Positions 8,750-17,880 of a stretch of 36,218 nt of DNA are shown here, piece after piece. The number at the start of each line of letters is the position of its first letter. The stretch's first letter is position 1. The translations under genes were made by a program, and so were the position numbers. Under the pieces are notes generated by a model. It had not been told where the DNA came from. It made no database searches and was given only the letters and a program-made list of their open reading frames with translations. The DNA comes from CBDTTW01 sp965363675 (GTDB lineage Bacteria; Bacteroidota; Rhodothermia; Rhodothermales; DASSAV01): contig CBDTTW010000008.1 of assembly GCA_965363675.1 (NCBI GenBank), positions 1 to 36,218 on the forward strand. Direction: 5' to 3'.

Positions 8750-9994
8750 GTGCCCCAGACCCCGTTGAACGTAGGCGTCGTGTTCGGAGGCGTCTCGCCC
8801 GAACACGAGGTGTCCGTCATTTCGTCGCTGCAAGCGGCCTACGCCATGGACCCGGACCGCTACCGGCCCGTGCCCGTGTACATCGCCAAAGACGGCGCCT
8901 GGTACACCGGCGAGCGGCTGCTGGACCTGGAGGCGTATCAGGACCTGGACGCGCTGCGCAGCGCCGCCACGCCCGTCGCCCTCGACGCCGGCGGACGCCC
9001 CGGAGCGCTCGCGCTTGCCGAGCGCCGCGCCTCGGGGGGGCTGTTTGCGCCCAAGCCGCTCCGCATCGAACTGGATGTGCTGTTCCTGGGCCTGCACGGC
9101 GGCGAGGGCGAAAACGGCAGCTTGCAGGGCCTCTGCGAGACGTTCAACGTGCCGTACACCGGCAGCAGCGTGTTCGGCTCGGCCCTCGGCATGGATAAGG
9201 TGCTTTCCAAAATGGTCTGCCGCGACCAGCAGGTGCCCGTCGTGGATTTTGTATGGTTCCGGGATGGGCAGTGGGCCGGCCACGAAGAACGCTGGCTCGA
9301 CCGCGTCGAGGAGCGCCTGGGCTATCCGGTCATCGTCAAGCCGGCGCGCCTGGGCTCCTCCATCGGCATCGCCCGGGCCGACGACCGCCGCGCGCTCGAC
9401 GCCGCCATCGAGGACGCCCTGCGCTACGACGATAAGGTGATCGTCGAGCACGCCGTCCAGGCCCTGCGCGAGATCAACTGCTCGGTGCTCGGCGACCCCG
9501 AGGAGGCCATCCCGAGCGTGCTGGAGGAGCCGGTCCGCACGACGGGCGCGGCGCTGCTCACGTTTCAGGAGAAGTATATGCGCGGCGGCGGCAAGGGCGG
9601 GGCCAAGGCGCCCGGCGAGGGGCGCAGCGCCGGCATGGCCTCGCTCGACCGCATGATCCCGGCGCCGCTCGGCGAGGACGAGACGCAGCAGATCCGCGAG
9701 CTGGCCGTGCGGGTCTTCCAACTGTTCGAGTGCGGCGGGGTGGCCCGCATCGACTTCATGATCGACGAGGCCACGGGGCAGGTCTACTTCAACGAGATCA
9801 ACACCATCCCCGGTTCGTTCTCGTTTTATCTCTGGCAGCCTACCGGCGTCGATTTCACCGAGCTGACGCACCGGATGATCCAGGGGGCCCTCAAGCGGCA
9901 TCGGGGCAAGAACGGCCGCGTCCGCTCGTACGAGACGAACCTGCTCAGCATGCGCAGCCTTCAGGGCATGAAGGGGGCCAAAGGCAAGCTATAG
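8750..9994 (+). CDS. ddl: D-alanine--D-alanine ligase
   Basis: ATP-grasp enzyme that joins two D-alanines for peptidoglycan precursors. Visible marks: VGVVFGGVSPEHEVS near the N-terminus (with the conserved Glu in EHEVS), GLHGGEGENG (114-123), the ATP-binding Lys197 in VKPARLGSS, and the metal-binding FNEINTIPGS (347-356). At 414 residues it is longer than usual (about 310-370). The extra length is a Gly/Lys-rich insertion at about 277-303, next to the loop that covers the active site, and a basic C-terminal tail (385-414). The NTIPGS-FSFYLW ending of the active site belongs to a divergent Ddl subgroup rather than the E. coli DdlB type. The GTG start is backed by a good ribosome binding site. 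It ends 8 bases from the convergent DUF1772 gene. Confidence 0.94.
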   Translation: MPQTPLNVGVVFGGVSPEHEVSVISSLQAAYAMDPDRYRPVPVYIAKDGAWYTGERLLDLEAYQDLDALRSAATPVALDAGGRPGALALAERRASGGLFAPKPLRIELDVLFLGLHGGEGENGSLQGLCETFNVPYTGSSVFGSALGMDKVLSKMVCRDQQVPVVDFVWFRDGQWAGHEERWLDRVEERLGYPVIVKPARLGSSIGIARADDRRALDAAIEDALRYDDKVIVEHAVQALREINCSVLGDPEEAIPSVLEEPVRTTGAALLTFQEKYMRGGGKGGAKAPGEGRSAGMASLDRMIPAPLGEDETQQIRELAVRVFQLFECGGVARIDFMIDEATGQVYFNEINTIPGSFSFYLWQPTGVDFTELTHRMIQGALKRHRGKNGRVRSYETNLLSMRSLQGMKGAKGKL

Positions 9995-10002
9995 GGGCGG
10001 CC

Positions 10003-10467
10003 CTACCGAAGCGCCTGGATGAAGCAGGCCGCCGCCAAAAGCCCCGCCGCCGCGCGGACGTGGTTCCAGCGGGTCCACGGCTCGGCGTAGGCGCGCCATG
10101 CTTCGGGGCGCGCGGCTTCGACAGGGCTGTACTCGGCCAGGCGCTCGTTGAGCGGCACGTTGCGCACCCCCGTGATGCCGATGCAGCCGCCGAGGTAGGC
10201 GGCGCAGCCCAGCCCGTGCCAGTACGACGTTCCCAGGCCCTCGGCGGCGGCCAAGGCAAAGGCGGCCACGCTCACGACCGCCGCGCCGATGAAAGCCGCC
10301 AGAAACGCCGGGTTCAGGACGGCCGCGTTGATGCGCTGCATGGCCCGCGAGGCGTCCTCCGGGCGAAGCTGCCCCAAGGCGCGCATGACGAACGTCGAGA
10401 AGGCGAAGAAGATGCCGCCGTTGAGCGCGGCGCCGAGCGCGGCCAGAAACGTCAGGCTTTCGAGCAC
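10003..10467 (-). CDS. DUF1772 (anthrone oxygenase-like) membrane protein
   Basis: A 154-residue protein with four predicted membrane helices (about 5-27, 50-75, 80-100 and 135-152). The family is recognised by FFAFSTFVMRAL in the first helix, NVPLNERL after the third, and a WTRWNHVR stretch before the last. DUF1772 proteins include fungal anthrone oxygenases, but the role of bacterial members is mostly unknown, so no function is claimed. The start is GTG at 10467. It lies 40 bases downstream of the histidine kinase gene on the same strand and may share its transcript. Confidence 0.85.
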   Translation of the reverse strand: MLESLTFLAALGAALNGGIFFAFSTFVMRALGQLRPEDASRAMQRINAAVLNPAFLAAFIGAAVVSVAAFALAAAEGLGTSYWHGLGCAAYLGGCIGITGVRNVPLNERLAEYSPVEAARPEAWRAYAEPWTRWNHVRAAAGLLAAACFIQALR

Positions 10468-10507
10468 GAGGTTGCCCCGGTTGGTGGAGTGAGGCCCCGC
10501 GCGGGGC

Positions 10508-11719
10508 TCAAGGCTCGGCGAGCGGCGTTTGCCGCTGCGGCAGCGTGACCGTAAAGGCGGCCCCGGCGCCGGGGCGGCCCTCGGCGCTGATCCGCCCGCC
10601 GTGCCGCTCGGCGATGCGGCGGCAGATCGCCAGCCCGATGCCCGTGCCCTCGTAGGCGGCCCGCCCGTGCAGGCGCCGGAAGGGAGCGAAAATGCGCTCG
10701 GCGTCGCGGTCGTCGAAGCCGATGCCGTTGTCGCGGACGGTGATCTCGACGAGCGGGGCGGCCCCGGCCGCCGGCGCGGGCTGCACGCGGCCGGAGACGC
10801 GCACGACGGGCGGCTCGCCTTTGCGGTGGAACTTGAGGGCGTTGCCGATCAGGTTCAGCAGGAGCTGGTGCATCTGCGAGGCGTCGGCCTCCAGCTCCGG
10901 CAAGGGCTCCGCTTCGACGCGCCCGCCGGTTTCAGCCAGGCGCATCTGAAGGTCGCCGAGCACCGTCGCCAGCAGCCCGTCCAGGTCGAGCCTCTGGTAG
11001 GGCGCGCTGCGGTGCAGCACGCGGGAGAAGGCCAGGATGTCGGAGATAAGCTGGGACATGCGCGCCGACGCGTCGGTGATGCGCTCCAGGTAAAAACGCG
11101 CTTCTTCGTCCAGCGCGGCGGCGTGCTCGGCGCGCAGCAGCGCGGCGAAGCTCTGGATTTTGCGCAGCGGCTCCTGCAAGTCGTGGCTGGTTACGTGCGC
11201 GAAGTCCTGAAGCTCGCGGTTGCTGGTTTCCAGCGCCTCGGTGCGCTCGGCCACCTGGCGCTCCAGGTTTTCGTTGAGCTGCTTGAGGGCGTGCTGCGCT
11301 TCGAGGCGGGCGCTCAGCTCGGCGCTGAGTTCGGCGTTGCTGTCCTGAAGCTTGAGCCGCGTCCGGTGGATGACGTTCATGAACGCGACGATCAGCAGCG
11401 TCTGGACGATGTAGAACAGCAGGGCGGGGATCTCGCGGCGCTCCAGGTGGAAGGTGTAGGCCGGCTCGGTAAAGAAAAACAGCGCCGCCAGGGTCGTAGC
11501 GACCACCGCGAACAGCCCGGGGCCGAGCCCGCCGTACCACGTCGCGATGAGCACGGCGACGGAAAAAAGCAGATACGGGGTGATGTGCCCGACGACGCTG
11601 ACGACGAACACCTTCACGACGAGCACGAATGCCACGAGCGAGGCGGCAAGCAGGTAGCCTTGCCGGTTGCCGCCCCGACGGGGGATCGCGGCGCGCTCGA
11701 AGTTCCAGGGCTCGGCCAA
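10508..11719 (-). CDS. Membrane sensor histidine kinase with DUF4118-like sensor region
   Basis: Residues 20-115 form four closely spaced membrane helices with the short loop WYGGLGPGL, typical of the KdpD-type DUF4118 domain. A coiled coil (about 122-168) leads into a HisKA domain whose phospho-acceptor is His179 in HVTSHDLQEP. The HATPase domain has an N box (NLIGNALKFH), G1 (DNGIGF), an F box (IFAPFRRLHG) and G2 (GTGIGLAI), so it should be an active kinase. The HDLQEPLRKI form is characteristic of phytochrome-like/bacteriophytochrome kinases. The start is uncertain: TTG at 11719 is used here and no ATG gives a better N-terminus. No response regulator is adjacent, so its partner must be elsewhere. 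The membrane-embedded sensor without a periplasmic domain suggests a signal sensed in or at the membrane. Confidence 0.9.
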   Translation of the reverse strand: MAEPWNFERAAIPRRGGNRQGYLLAASLVAFVLVVKVFVVSVVGHITPYLLFSVAVLIATWYGGLGPGLFAVVATTLAALFFFTEPAYTFHLERREIPALLFYIVQTLLIVAFMNVIHRTRLKLQDSNAELSAELSARLEAQHALKQLNENLERQVAERTEALETSNRELQDFAHVTSHDLQEPLRKIQSFAALLRAEHAAALDEEARFYLERITDASARMSQLISDILAFSRVLHRSAPYQRLDLDGLLATVLGDLQMRLAETGGRVEAEPLPELEADASQMHQLLLNLIGNALKFHRKGEPPVVRVSGRVQPAPAAGAAPLVEITVRDNGIGFDDRDAERIFAPFRRLHGRAAYEGTGIGLAICRRIAERHGGRISAEGRPGAGAAFTVTLPQRQTPLAEP

Positions 11720-11824
11720 ACCGGAAACGCTTGGAGTGTGCAGGCCGGCGGCGCCGGCGCGGTTGAACGGGAGCGCTCAGAGTATAGCACCCTGCCGGCC
11801 CGTCGCGGAAAGGGCCCGAGGCAG

Positions 11825-11865
11825 CGCCTGTAATATCCGTGTTACGGAGCGCGCCCGCACAGGCG
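11825..11865 (-). terminator. Nested stem-loop after the small tubby-like gene
   Basis: A 7-base inverted repeat (11825-11831 with 11859-11865) encloses a second hairpin (11836-11840 with 11844-11848, 3-base loop). It starts 3 bases after the stop codon on the minus strand, as expected of a transcript end, but no clear T run follows. Confidence 0.4.
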
Positions 11866-11867
11866 TT

Positions 11868-12335
11868 TCAGGCTCCCCGGGCGGCATCCTGGCGGCGCCA
11901 CATCACCACGACCAGCCACAGCACGAAGGCCTGCAGCGCCACCGGCCAGTTCTCCGGCAGGTCGATGTCGGCCGTTTTCTTCCACCAGCTTCTCGGGACA
12001 ATGCGCCCCACCTCCGCGCCGTCGTCGTAGAGGACGTAGGTTCTGCGCCACAGGCTCGGCTTTTCGAGGGTGCACGGGCGCTCGCCGATGACGAGGTCGA
12101 TGCGCTCGCAGAACAGGCTGGGCTTACGCGCCGAAGCGATGCGCGCGCCGGCGGTTTCGAGCACGAACGGGCGGCCTTTGCTCTCGCGGTCGCGGAAGAA
12201 GCGCGCCTCCCGGCCGCCTTCGTCGAGTTCGGCGCGGTCGCGGAACGTGGATAGGGTAAGCTGCGCAACGACTTCGCCGTTGCGCACGAGCGAAAACCGC
12301 TTGCCGAGGCAGCCTTGCTGGATGGCAGAGATCAT
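11868..12335 (-). CDS. Small uncharacterised protein, possible LURP-one/tubby-like fold
   Basis: I do not recognise a named family with certainty. The 155-residue protein alternates short hydrophobic and polar stretches that look like successive beta strands (for example FSLVRNGEVVAQLTL, TYVLYDDGAEVGRIV), has conserved-looking Trp residues (LWRRTYV, RSWWKKTADIDL), and ends in one strongly hydrophobic helix (WPVALQAFVLWLVVVMW) followed by a basic tail. Beta strands closed by a C-terminal hydrophobic helix are the layout of LURP-one/tubby/scramblase-type barrels; a simple C-terminal membrane anchor is the other reading. ATG at 12335 is used; ATG at 12350 (MLPRPM) is equally possible. It lies downstream of psuG on the same strand, separated by a spacer with a strong inverted repeat. 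Confidence 0.75.
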   Translation of the reverse strand: MISAIQQGCLGKRFSLVRNGEVVAQLTLSTFRDRAELDEGGREARFFRDRESKGRPFVLETAGARIASARKPSLFCERIDLVIGERPCTLEKPSLWRRTYVLYDDGAEVGRIVPRSWWKKTADIDLPENWPVALQAFVLWLVVVMWRRQDAARGA

Positions 12336-12399
12336 AGGCCGGGGAAGCATGCATGGGTACGGTGAATCCAAACATACGACCGCCCGGCGTGGAAGTTGA

Positions 12400-12446
12400 C
12401 CGGAGGGCAGCCCATCCTCCGCGATTGCTGCGGCTCTGCCCTCCGG
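12400..12446 (-). repeat. 11-base perfect inverted repeat in spacer after psuG
   Basis: CCGGAGGGCAG at 12400-12410 is the exact reverse complement of 12436-12446. The 25 bases between hold a second small stem (12419-12422 with 12430-12433). A 12-base palindrome (12439-12450) overlaps the right arm. It starts 6 bases past the psuG stop, so it is probably an RNA structure at the end of the psuG transcript or between psuG and the next gene. No T tract follows. Confidence 0.6.
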
Positions 12447-12451
12447 AGGGT

Positions 12452-13326
<875 letters not shown>

Positions 13327-13330
<4 letters not shown>

Positions 13331-13845
13331 GGCGTTTGTTGGGCGCAGTCGGCGGTTTGCAGGTAGGCGCGCAGGCGGCGGCTGAGCGCGCCGAGCGCCG
13401 CCGCCGCCGAGGGGTAGTCCTGCACGGCCACGCGGCCTGCCCACGCCGCCGTATAGTCATAGGCAAGGGCCGCGGCCCGGGCGGGCATCTGCACCTCCAG
13501 CATCAGGTGGGGCGTTTGCGCCGCCTCGCCCTCCTGCGCGAACGAGAGGTAGAGCACCGGAGACGCCGGGGCGTCCAGGAAGGCGGCCTCGTCCAACAAA
13601 GGCACGCCCGCGGCGTCCAGGCTGTCGGCGAGCAGTTGCAGCAGCACCGGCTTCCGGGGAACGGCCTCCGCCAGTTCCGGAGGCACGTCGCCGCCGAGGA
13701 GGAAGAAGCCGGGCGGTTCGGGAAGCTGCGGGGCCGCCGAAGGCTGCGCAGAGGTCGGGCGCGCAAAAAATATGAAGGTTGTGAGAAGAAAAATTACCAG
13801 CAGCCCTAACAAAGGCGATATGCTTCGCGTAGAGGAGGCAAACAT
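13327..13845 (-). CDS. Secreted or membrane-anchored uncharacterised protein
   Basis: A 172-residue protein without a recognised domain. Its N-terminus has an uncleaved-anchor or signal-peptide look: LLGLLVIFLLTTFIFF at about 12-27, then a TSAQPSA cleavage-like site. The rest is an alternating, mildly acidic sequence with several short beta-strand-like segments (HLMLEVQMPA) and a single C-terminal Cys. ATG at 13845 is taken as the start; a TTG two codons earlier is possible. The stop overlaps the psuG start by 4 bases. Coupling of an exported protein to a cytosolic nucleoside-salvage enzyme is odd and the functional link is unknown. Confidence 0.75.
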
Positions 13846-14274
13846 CGGCAAAAGGTCGGCGGAGGAATCCCCCCGCTTAGGACGACGGGGTTAAAAACGC
13901 ATGACACTTCGAGGGCGTATGGAAAGTTGCCGCGAACGGCCCGGGCTGCTCGACTCCATGGAGTTTTCAGGAAAGTGGGGCGCGTAGAGCCGGCCTTCGG
14001 CAAGAGGGGCTTAATCTTTAAGGCTTCAAAAATCTTCAAATAATCTTAACGTGAGGCTGCCATGCGCCATGAACACGCGCCGCTAAGGCTTTTGGAGGCA
14101 AAACCTCCTTAATTAATAAGGCTCCTGCAATCGGCCTTAGTCCGCACTTTTGGCCGGTTTTTCCGCCGCGCGGAGGTCTTTTTCCTGCTTTAGGATTGAT
14201 GTACACTTCCGATAGTTAAGGCAGCAGACCAGCTCCCGAACATCCTCCAAGACATCATTTCCGGGTAATGTAAT
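13846..14274. other. AT-richer divergent intergenic region
   Basis: About 430 bases without a convincing gene; a 77-codon minus-strand frame (13806-14039) overlaps the secreted-protein start and has no family features. The stretch 14010-14125 is notably AT-rich for this genome and includes TTAATTAA at 14109-14116. Small hairpins: 14094-14098 with 14104-14108, and 14163-14166 with 14170-14173 followed by a T run at about 14179-14183. It should carry promoters for both flanking genes. Confidence 0.5.
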
Positions 14275-14694
14275 ATGAAGCGCCTCCTGATCGTTCTCGC
14301 CCTCCTCGCCTCCACCACCGCCGCTTACGCCTCTCCGGAGCCGGTCGTGAAGCCTACCGACAACATGACCCCCGCCCGCTGGGAAGCCTTCAGCGGCAGC
14401 CTCGTCCGCGCGCTTGCCTCGGACCACAAGGGCCTTCAGGCGGCGGCCATGCGCCTCGCCATTCAGTACGCCGATCAGGCCAATGTGGAGGCTGCCACCG
14501 TCGATCTCATCAAGATTTACCGCAACAGCGACGACGTCAACATGCGCCTGATGGCCGTCACGACGCTCGGCCGCATCGGCAGCGCACGCGGCATCGAGTT
14601 CCTGGCCCGTTCGGAGCGTTTCGAGAAGTCGCCGGTGGTGCGCCGCCACATCCGCGCGACGCTCACGGACGCCGGCGTCGCGCAAGCCCGCTGA
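14275..14694 (+). CDS. Small secreted HEAT-repeat-like protein
   Basis: A 139-residue protein with a clear signal peptide (MKRLLIVLALLASTTAAYAS, cleavage after AYA). The mature part is all-helical in character. It has paired helices such as LQAAAMRLAIQYAD and VNMRLMAVTTLGRIGSARGIEFL that fit HEAT/ARM-type repeats, with the usual Arg and Gly positions (LGRIGS). Such small secreted HEAT-like proteins are binding scaffolds; no partner can be named. It is a single-gene unit: a strong intrinsic terminator follows at 14739. Base composition matches the surroundings, and no transferred character is visible. Confidence 0.85.
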   Translation: MKRLLIVLALLASTTAAYASPEPVVKPTDNMTPARWEAFSGSLVRALASDHKGLQAAAMRLAIQYADQANVEAATVDLIKIYRNSDDVNMRLMAVTTLGRIGSARGIEFLARSERFEKSPVVRRHIRATLTDAGVAQAR

Positions 14695-14738
14695 GCCTAC
14701 TGCGACTGTAGTCTATTCTGGTAATGCAGTCTATCGTT

Positions 14739-14771
14739 GTCCGGCGGCCGCAAGGTCGCCGGACTTCTTTT
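14739..14771 (+). terminator. Intrinsic terminator after the HEAT-like gene
   Basis: A perfect 8-base GC-rich stem (14739-14746 with 14757-14764), a 10-base loop, then TTCTTTT at 14765-14771. It lies 45 bases after the stop codon. Confidence 0.9.
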
Positions 14772-15054
14772 GTATACCCCGTGCCGTCTGCCGACGCCCC
14801 GGCGACGCCCGCGCCGAGCCGGCGGCCCTGGGGGCGAGAGGGCGGGAAAGCCGGTTTATTAGTTTAGGGAGCCCTCCGGAAGCGGTCTGCCGGCGCAGCG
14901 CTCCCGGGGCAGGCGCTTGGGCGCCAAAGGCGCCTCATTTACTAAGAAGGCCTTGCGCCTGATTTCCCACAAGAGTAACGTAGCAGTTCTGGCCTCGTCC
15001 GGGCCGGCGTTGTTTCTTGCAATTCTGCGTTCTATCCGCCCCGGTTTTCAGGCT
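14772..15054. other. Intergenic region upstream of lipoprotein gene
   Basis: No gene seen, although the lipoprotein frame stays open back to 14917. It holds an AT-rich patch (TTTATTAGTTTAG, about 14855-14867) that could be a promoter, a 5-base stem (14897-14901 with 14913-14917), and a 6-base stem with AAA loop (14920-14925 with 14929-14934). Confidence 0.4.
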
Positions 15055-15681
15055 ATGGCCCGCGCCGTTTCATACTTCCCAGACTCTCGGCGCCTGCTGC
15101 GCCTCGCATCGGCGCTTGGCCTCGCCCTGTGCCTGTGCGCGGCGGGTTGCGCCGCCCAAGAGGACGGCGCGGCCGCTCCGGAGGACTCGGCGGCGTCGGC
15201 GCGGCCCGTGCTCGCTAAAAAGAAGCCGTATCAGGTCGTCATCAGCGGCGCCCTGTCGGATTCGCTCTCCGGCAGCGCCCGCTTCGGCCTCGTCGAAAGC
15301 GTGAGCGGCAAGCGCCAGATGATGGTCATCCGGCTGCACGAGGCCATCGACTTTACGGGAGGCGTCGCCATCACGAACGGCAAGCCGGGACTGCCCCGGC
15401 CGGGCGAATACTCGCTGACGACAAAGGCCGTGATCGACTCGGTGGGCAGCGATACCCGGTTTGCAATCGTCTACCGCAAAGACATCACGCGCATTTTTCA
15501 GTCGGAGGAAGGCGCCCTCACGATAGACGTGGCCGCCGACACGATGATCGCAGGGCGTTTCAACGCGAAGATGCGGGGCACACTTACCGAAGGCAGCCAG
15601 GTGCTCGAAGGCGTAGAATTGCGCCTGCGCGGCGAGTTCAAGGCGCGCCCGGGCGTGGCGGGCTACTTCATCGGCCTTTGA
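15055..15681 (+). CDS. Uncharacterised lipoprotein
   Basis: A 208-residue protein whose N-terminus is a lipoprotein signal: basic SRRLLR, hydrophobic core, then CAAGC with the lipidated Cys32. After an Ala/Glu/Asp-rich linker (33-55) comes a beta-rich domain of about 150 residues, with VVISGALSDSLSGSARF and FNAKMRGTLTEG as examples. The pattern of a Gly-containing beta sandwich ending in RLRGEF is seen in many exported proteins of this phylum, but I cannot name the family. An ATG at 15055 fits the lipoprotein signal; the open frame upstream to 14917 would hide it. It is followed after 108 bases by the acyl-CoA synthetase gene on the same strand. Confidence 0.8.
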   Translation: MARAVSYFPDSRRLLRLASALGLALCLCAAGCAAQEDGAAAPEDSAASARPVLAKKKPYQVVISGALSDSLSGSARFGLVESVSGKRQMMVIRLHEAIDFTGGVAITNGKPGLPRPGEYSLTTKAVIDSVGSDTRFAIVYRKDITRIFQSEEGALTIDVAADTMIAGRFNAKMRGTLTEGSQVLEGVELRLRGEFKARPGVAGYFIGL

Positions 15682-15789
15682 GCCGTTCCTGAACGCCCTG
15701 CGCGAATTATATTCGGCGTCCGAGAACAGAGCGCCCTTCGGCGACATATATAGAAGCTTACCGCCTAACTCCTCAAAACGCTGGCTCCT

Positions 15790-17628
15790 ATGGAAAGCGG
15801 CTTCTCCTTTACGCCTCTGCAACCGTTCGAGCGGCAGACGCTGCCGGCCATTTTTCTCAGCGCGACCGAGCGCTTCGGCGCCGTGGATGCCGTGCAGTTC
15901 CGCCGGGGCGGCTCCTGGCAGGCTTACACCTTCGCCGAGGTGCGCGAGCGCGTGGAGGCGCTGGCGGCGTCGCTGGACGTGCTCGGCGTAGCCCCCGGCG
16001 ACCGGGTGGCCGTCATCACGGAGAACCGGCCGGAGTGGACCATCACCGACTTTGCCGTGCTTTGCATGGGCGCCATCGACGCGCCGCTGTATCCGACGCT
16101 GCTGCCGGCGCAACTGGCCTATATCCTCAACGATTGCGGCGCGCGGGTCGCCGTGGTGAGCAGCCGGGAGCAGTACGACAAGCTGCAACGCGTGCGCGCC
16201 GAAATGCCTGCCCTGGAGCACATCATCCTCATGGACGCCCCGGCCGAGGGCATGGATGCGCTCTCGTTCGAAGAGCTTGTGGCGGCGGGCGGGCGGCTGC
16301 TCGACGCGGGGCGCCGCGCCGACTTCGAGGCCCGCGCCCGCGCCGTGGCTCCGGAGGACGTGGCGACCATTATATATACGTCCGGCACCACGGGTCACCC
16401 GAAGGGCGTCGTCCTGACGCACTACAACCTTGCGGCCATGGTCGCCGCGACGGGGCAGCACGGCTCGCTGCCGCTCTCGCCGGGCGATACCGCGCTCTCG
16501 ATGCTGCCGGTCTCGCATGTGTTCGAGCGGGCTGTGGACTATTACTATTGGGACCAGGGCGCGACGATTGCCTTCGCCGAGTCGGTCAAGACCGCCGCCG
16601 AGGCGCTTAAGCACGTCCGGCCGCACGCGATGGTTTCGGTGCCGCGCCTGTTCGAGAAGATCTACCAGTCGGTGCAGAACCAGAAGGGCAAAAAGGCGCA
16701 GGTGGTGCAGTGGGCCGTCGGGGTGGGCAAGCGCGTCGTGGATGCGCGCCTGGCCGGGCGGGCGCCGAGCCTGCTGGACCAGTTGCAGCACAAGGCCGCC
16801 GACCGACTCGTCTACGCCAAGGTGCGCGAGCAGGTAGGCGGGCGCATCCGGACGTTCATCTCGGGCGGGGCGCCGCTGCCGGGCGACGTGGCGCGCTTTT
16901 TCATCGCCGCCGGGATGCCGATCCACGAGGGCTACGGGCTGACCGAGACCTCGCCCGTGCTGGCGGCCAACCGTCCCGGCCAGATCCGCATCGGCAGTGT
17001 GGGCGTGCCGTACCCCGGGGTCGAACTGCGCCTGGAGGAAAGCGGCGAGATCGTGGCGCGCACTCCCGGGCTGATGCAAGGCTACTGGAACCGCCCGGAC
17101 ATGACGGCCGAGGTAATCGCAGAGGGCGGCTGGTTCCATACGGGCGACATCGGGCGGCTCGAACCGGGCGGCTTCCTTTCCATCACCGACCGCCTGAAGG
17201 ACCTCATCGTCACCTCGGGGGGCAAAAACATCGCCCCGCAGCCTATCGAGCGGTGCGCCGTCGAGTCGCCGTTCGTGTCGCAGGCGATTTTGCTGGGCGA
17301 CCGCCGGCCCTACACCGTTATGCTGGTCGCCCCGGACTGGGAGCGGCTTTCGCAATGGGCCGTCGAACAGGGCATCGCCGTCCAGGACCGCATGCAGGCC
17401 GTGCGGGACGCGCGCCTCCAGGAGTTCCTGGAGCAGGAAGTGCTGGGGCGGCTCAGCGGGTTTGCCAAGTACGAGCTGCCGCGCCGCCTGAGCGTACTGG
17501 CCGAGGAGTTCACGCTGGAAATGGGGCTGCTGACGCCCTCGCTGAAGATCAAGCGCCGCGCCGTCGAGGAGTACTACCGCCAGCTCATCGACAGCCTCTA
17601 CCGCGACCGCTTCAGCCTGGAGACCTGA
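15790..17628 (+). CDS. Long-chain fatty acid--CoA ligase (AMP-forming)
   Basis: Activates long-chain fatty acids to acyl-CoA through an acyl-adenylate. The 612-residue length is typical of the bacterial FadD15/FAA1 type. The P-loop YTSGTTGHPKG (about 196-206), the adenylate-binding GYGLTETSP (about 381-389), and the A8/A10 region with WFHTGDIG and the TDRLKDLIVTSGGKNI hinge are all intact. It is expected at the cytoplasmic face of the inner membrane; the C-terminal domain ends in LKIKRRAV before the last 20 residues. No beta-oxidation genes are close by, so the role in lipid remodelling versus degradation is open. A 7-base hairpin with GGA loop lies 27 bases after the stop. Confidence 0.94.
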   Translation: MESGFSFTPLQPFERQTLPAIFLSATERFGAVDAVQFRRGGSWQAYTFAEVRERVEALAASLDVLGVAPGDRVAVITENRPEWTITDFAVLCMGAIDAPLYPTLLPAQLAYILNDCGARVAVVSSREQYDKLQRVRAEMPALEHIILMDAPAEGMDALSFEELVAAGGRLLDAGRRADFEARARAVAPEDVATIIYTSGTTGHPKGVVLTHYNLAAMVAATGQHGSLPLSPGDTALSMLPVSHVFERAVDYYYWDQGATIAFAESVKTAAEALKHVRPHAMVSVPRLFEKIYQSVQNQKGKKAQVVQWAVGVGKRVVDARLAGRAPSLLDQLQHKAADRLVYAKVREQVGGRIRTFISGGAPLPGDVARFFIAAGMPIHEGYGLTETSPVLAANRPGQIRIGSVGVPYPGVELRLEESGEIVARTPGLMQGYWNRPDMTAEVIAEGGWFHTGDIGRLEPGGFLSITDRLKDLIVTSGGKNIAPQPIERCAVESPFVSQAILLGDRRPYTVMLVAPDWERLSQWAVEQGIAVQDRMQAVRDARLQEFLEQEVLGRLSGFAKYELPRRLSVLAEEFTLEMGLLTPSLKIKRRAVEEYYRQLIDSLYRDRFSLET

Positions 17629-17719
17629 GCCGTCGCCGGCAGCAGTCCGCAGCAAATGCGCCGGAGGCGCATCCCCGGCCGGGCAAAAGCGTATGCCTAG
17701 CGCGCCCGGCAGAATATTG

Positions 17720-17746
17720 GTAAGTTGCACTTCGTCAAAAACTTAC
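17720..17746. repeat. 7-base inverted repeat upstream of susC promoter region
   Basis: GTAAGTT and AACTTAC are exact reverse complements with 13 bases between. No T run follows, and it lies about 60 bases upstream of the AT-rich tract, so an operator is more likely than a terminator; it is unproven. Confidence 0.4.
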
Positions 17747-17852
17747 TGCGTCGCCAGGAAAGAGAAAACAGACGCGGCGTCTTCGGGCATATTTCGTAAA
17801 ACTGTTTGATTAATTAACAGGATCTATTGTACATTCTGCTTAGGCTCGCTGC

Positions 17853-17880
17853 CCCTGAGCGGCCTGCTGCAAACTCAGGG
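17853..17880 (+). repeat. Stem-loop in the susC leader
   Basis: CCCTGAG (17853-17859) pairs with CTCAGGG (17874-17880) around a 14-base loop. It lies just downstream of the probable promoter and 137 bases before the start codon, so it should be in the mRNA leader. Confidence 0.5.

Noticed and set aside
13806..14039. 77-codon minus-strand frame in the AT-richer gap
   Set aside because: It overlaps the start of the secreted protein gene and has no signal peptide, domain or ribosome site.
15070..17730. Minus-strand open frame of about 886 codons opposite the acyl-CoA synthetase
   Set aside because: It is antisense to two well-supported genes and is His/Arg/Ala-rich with no family features.
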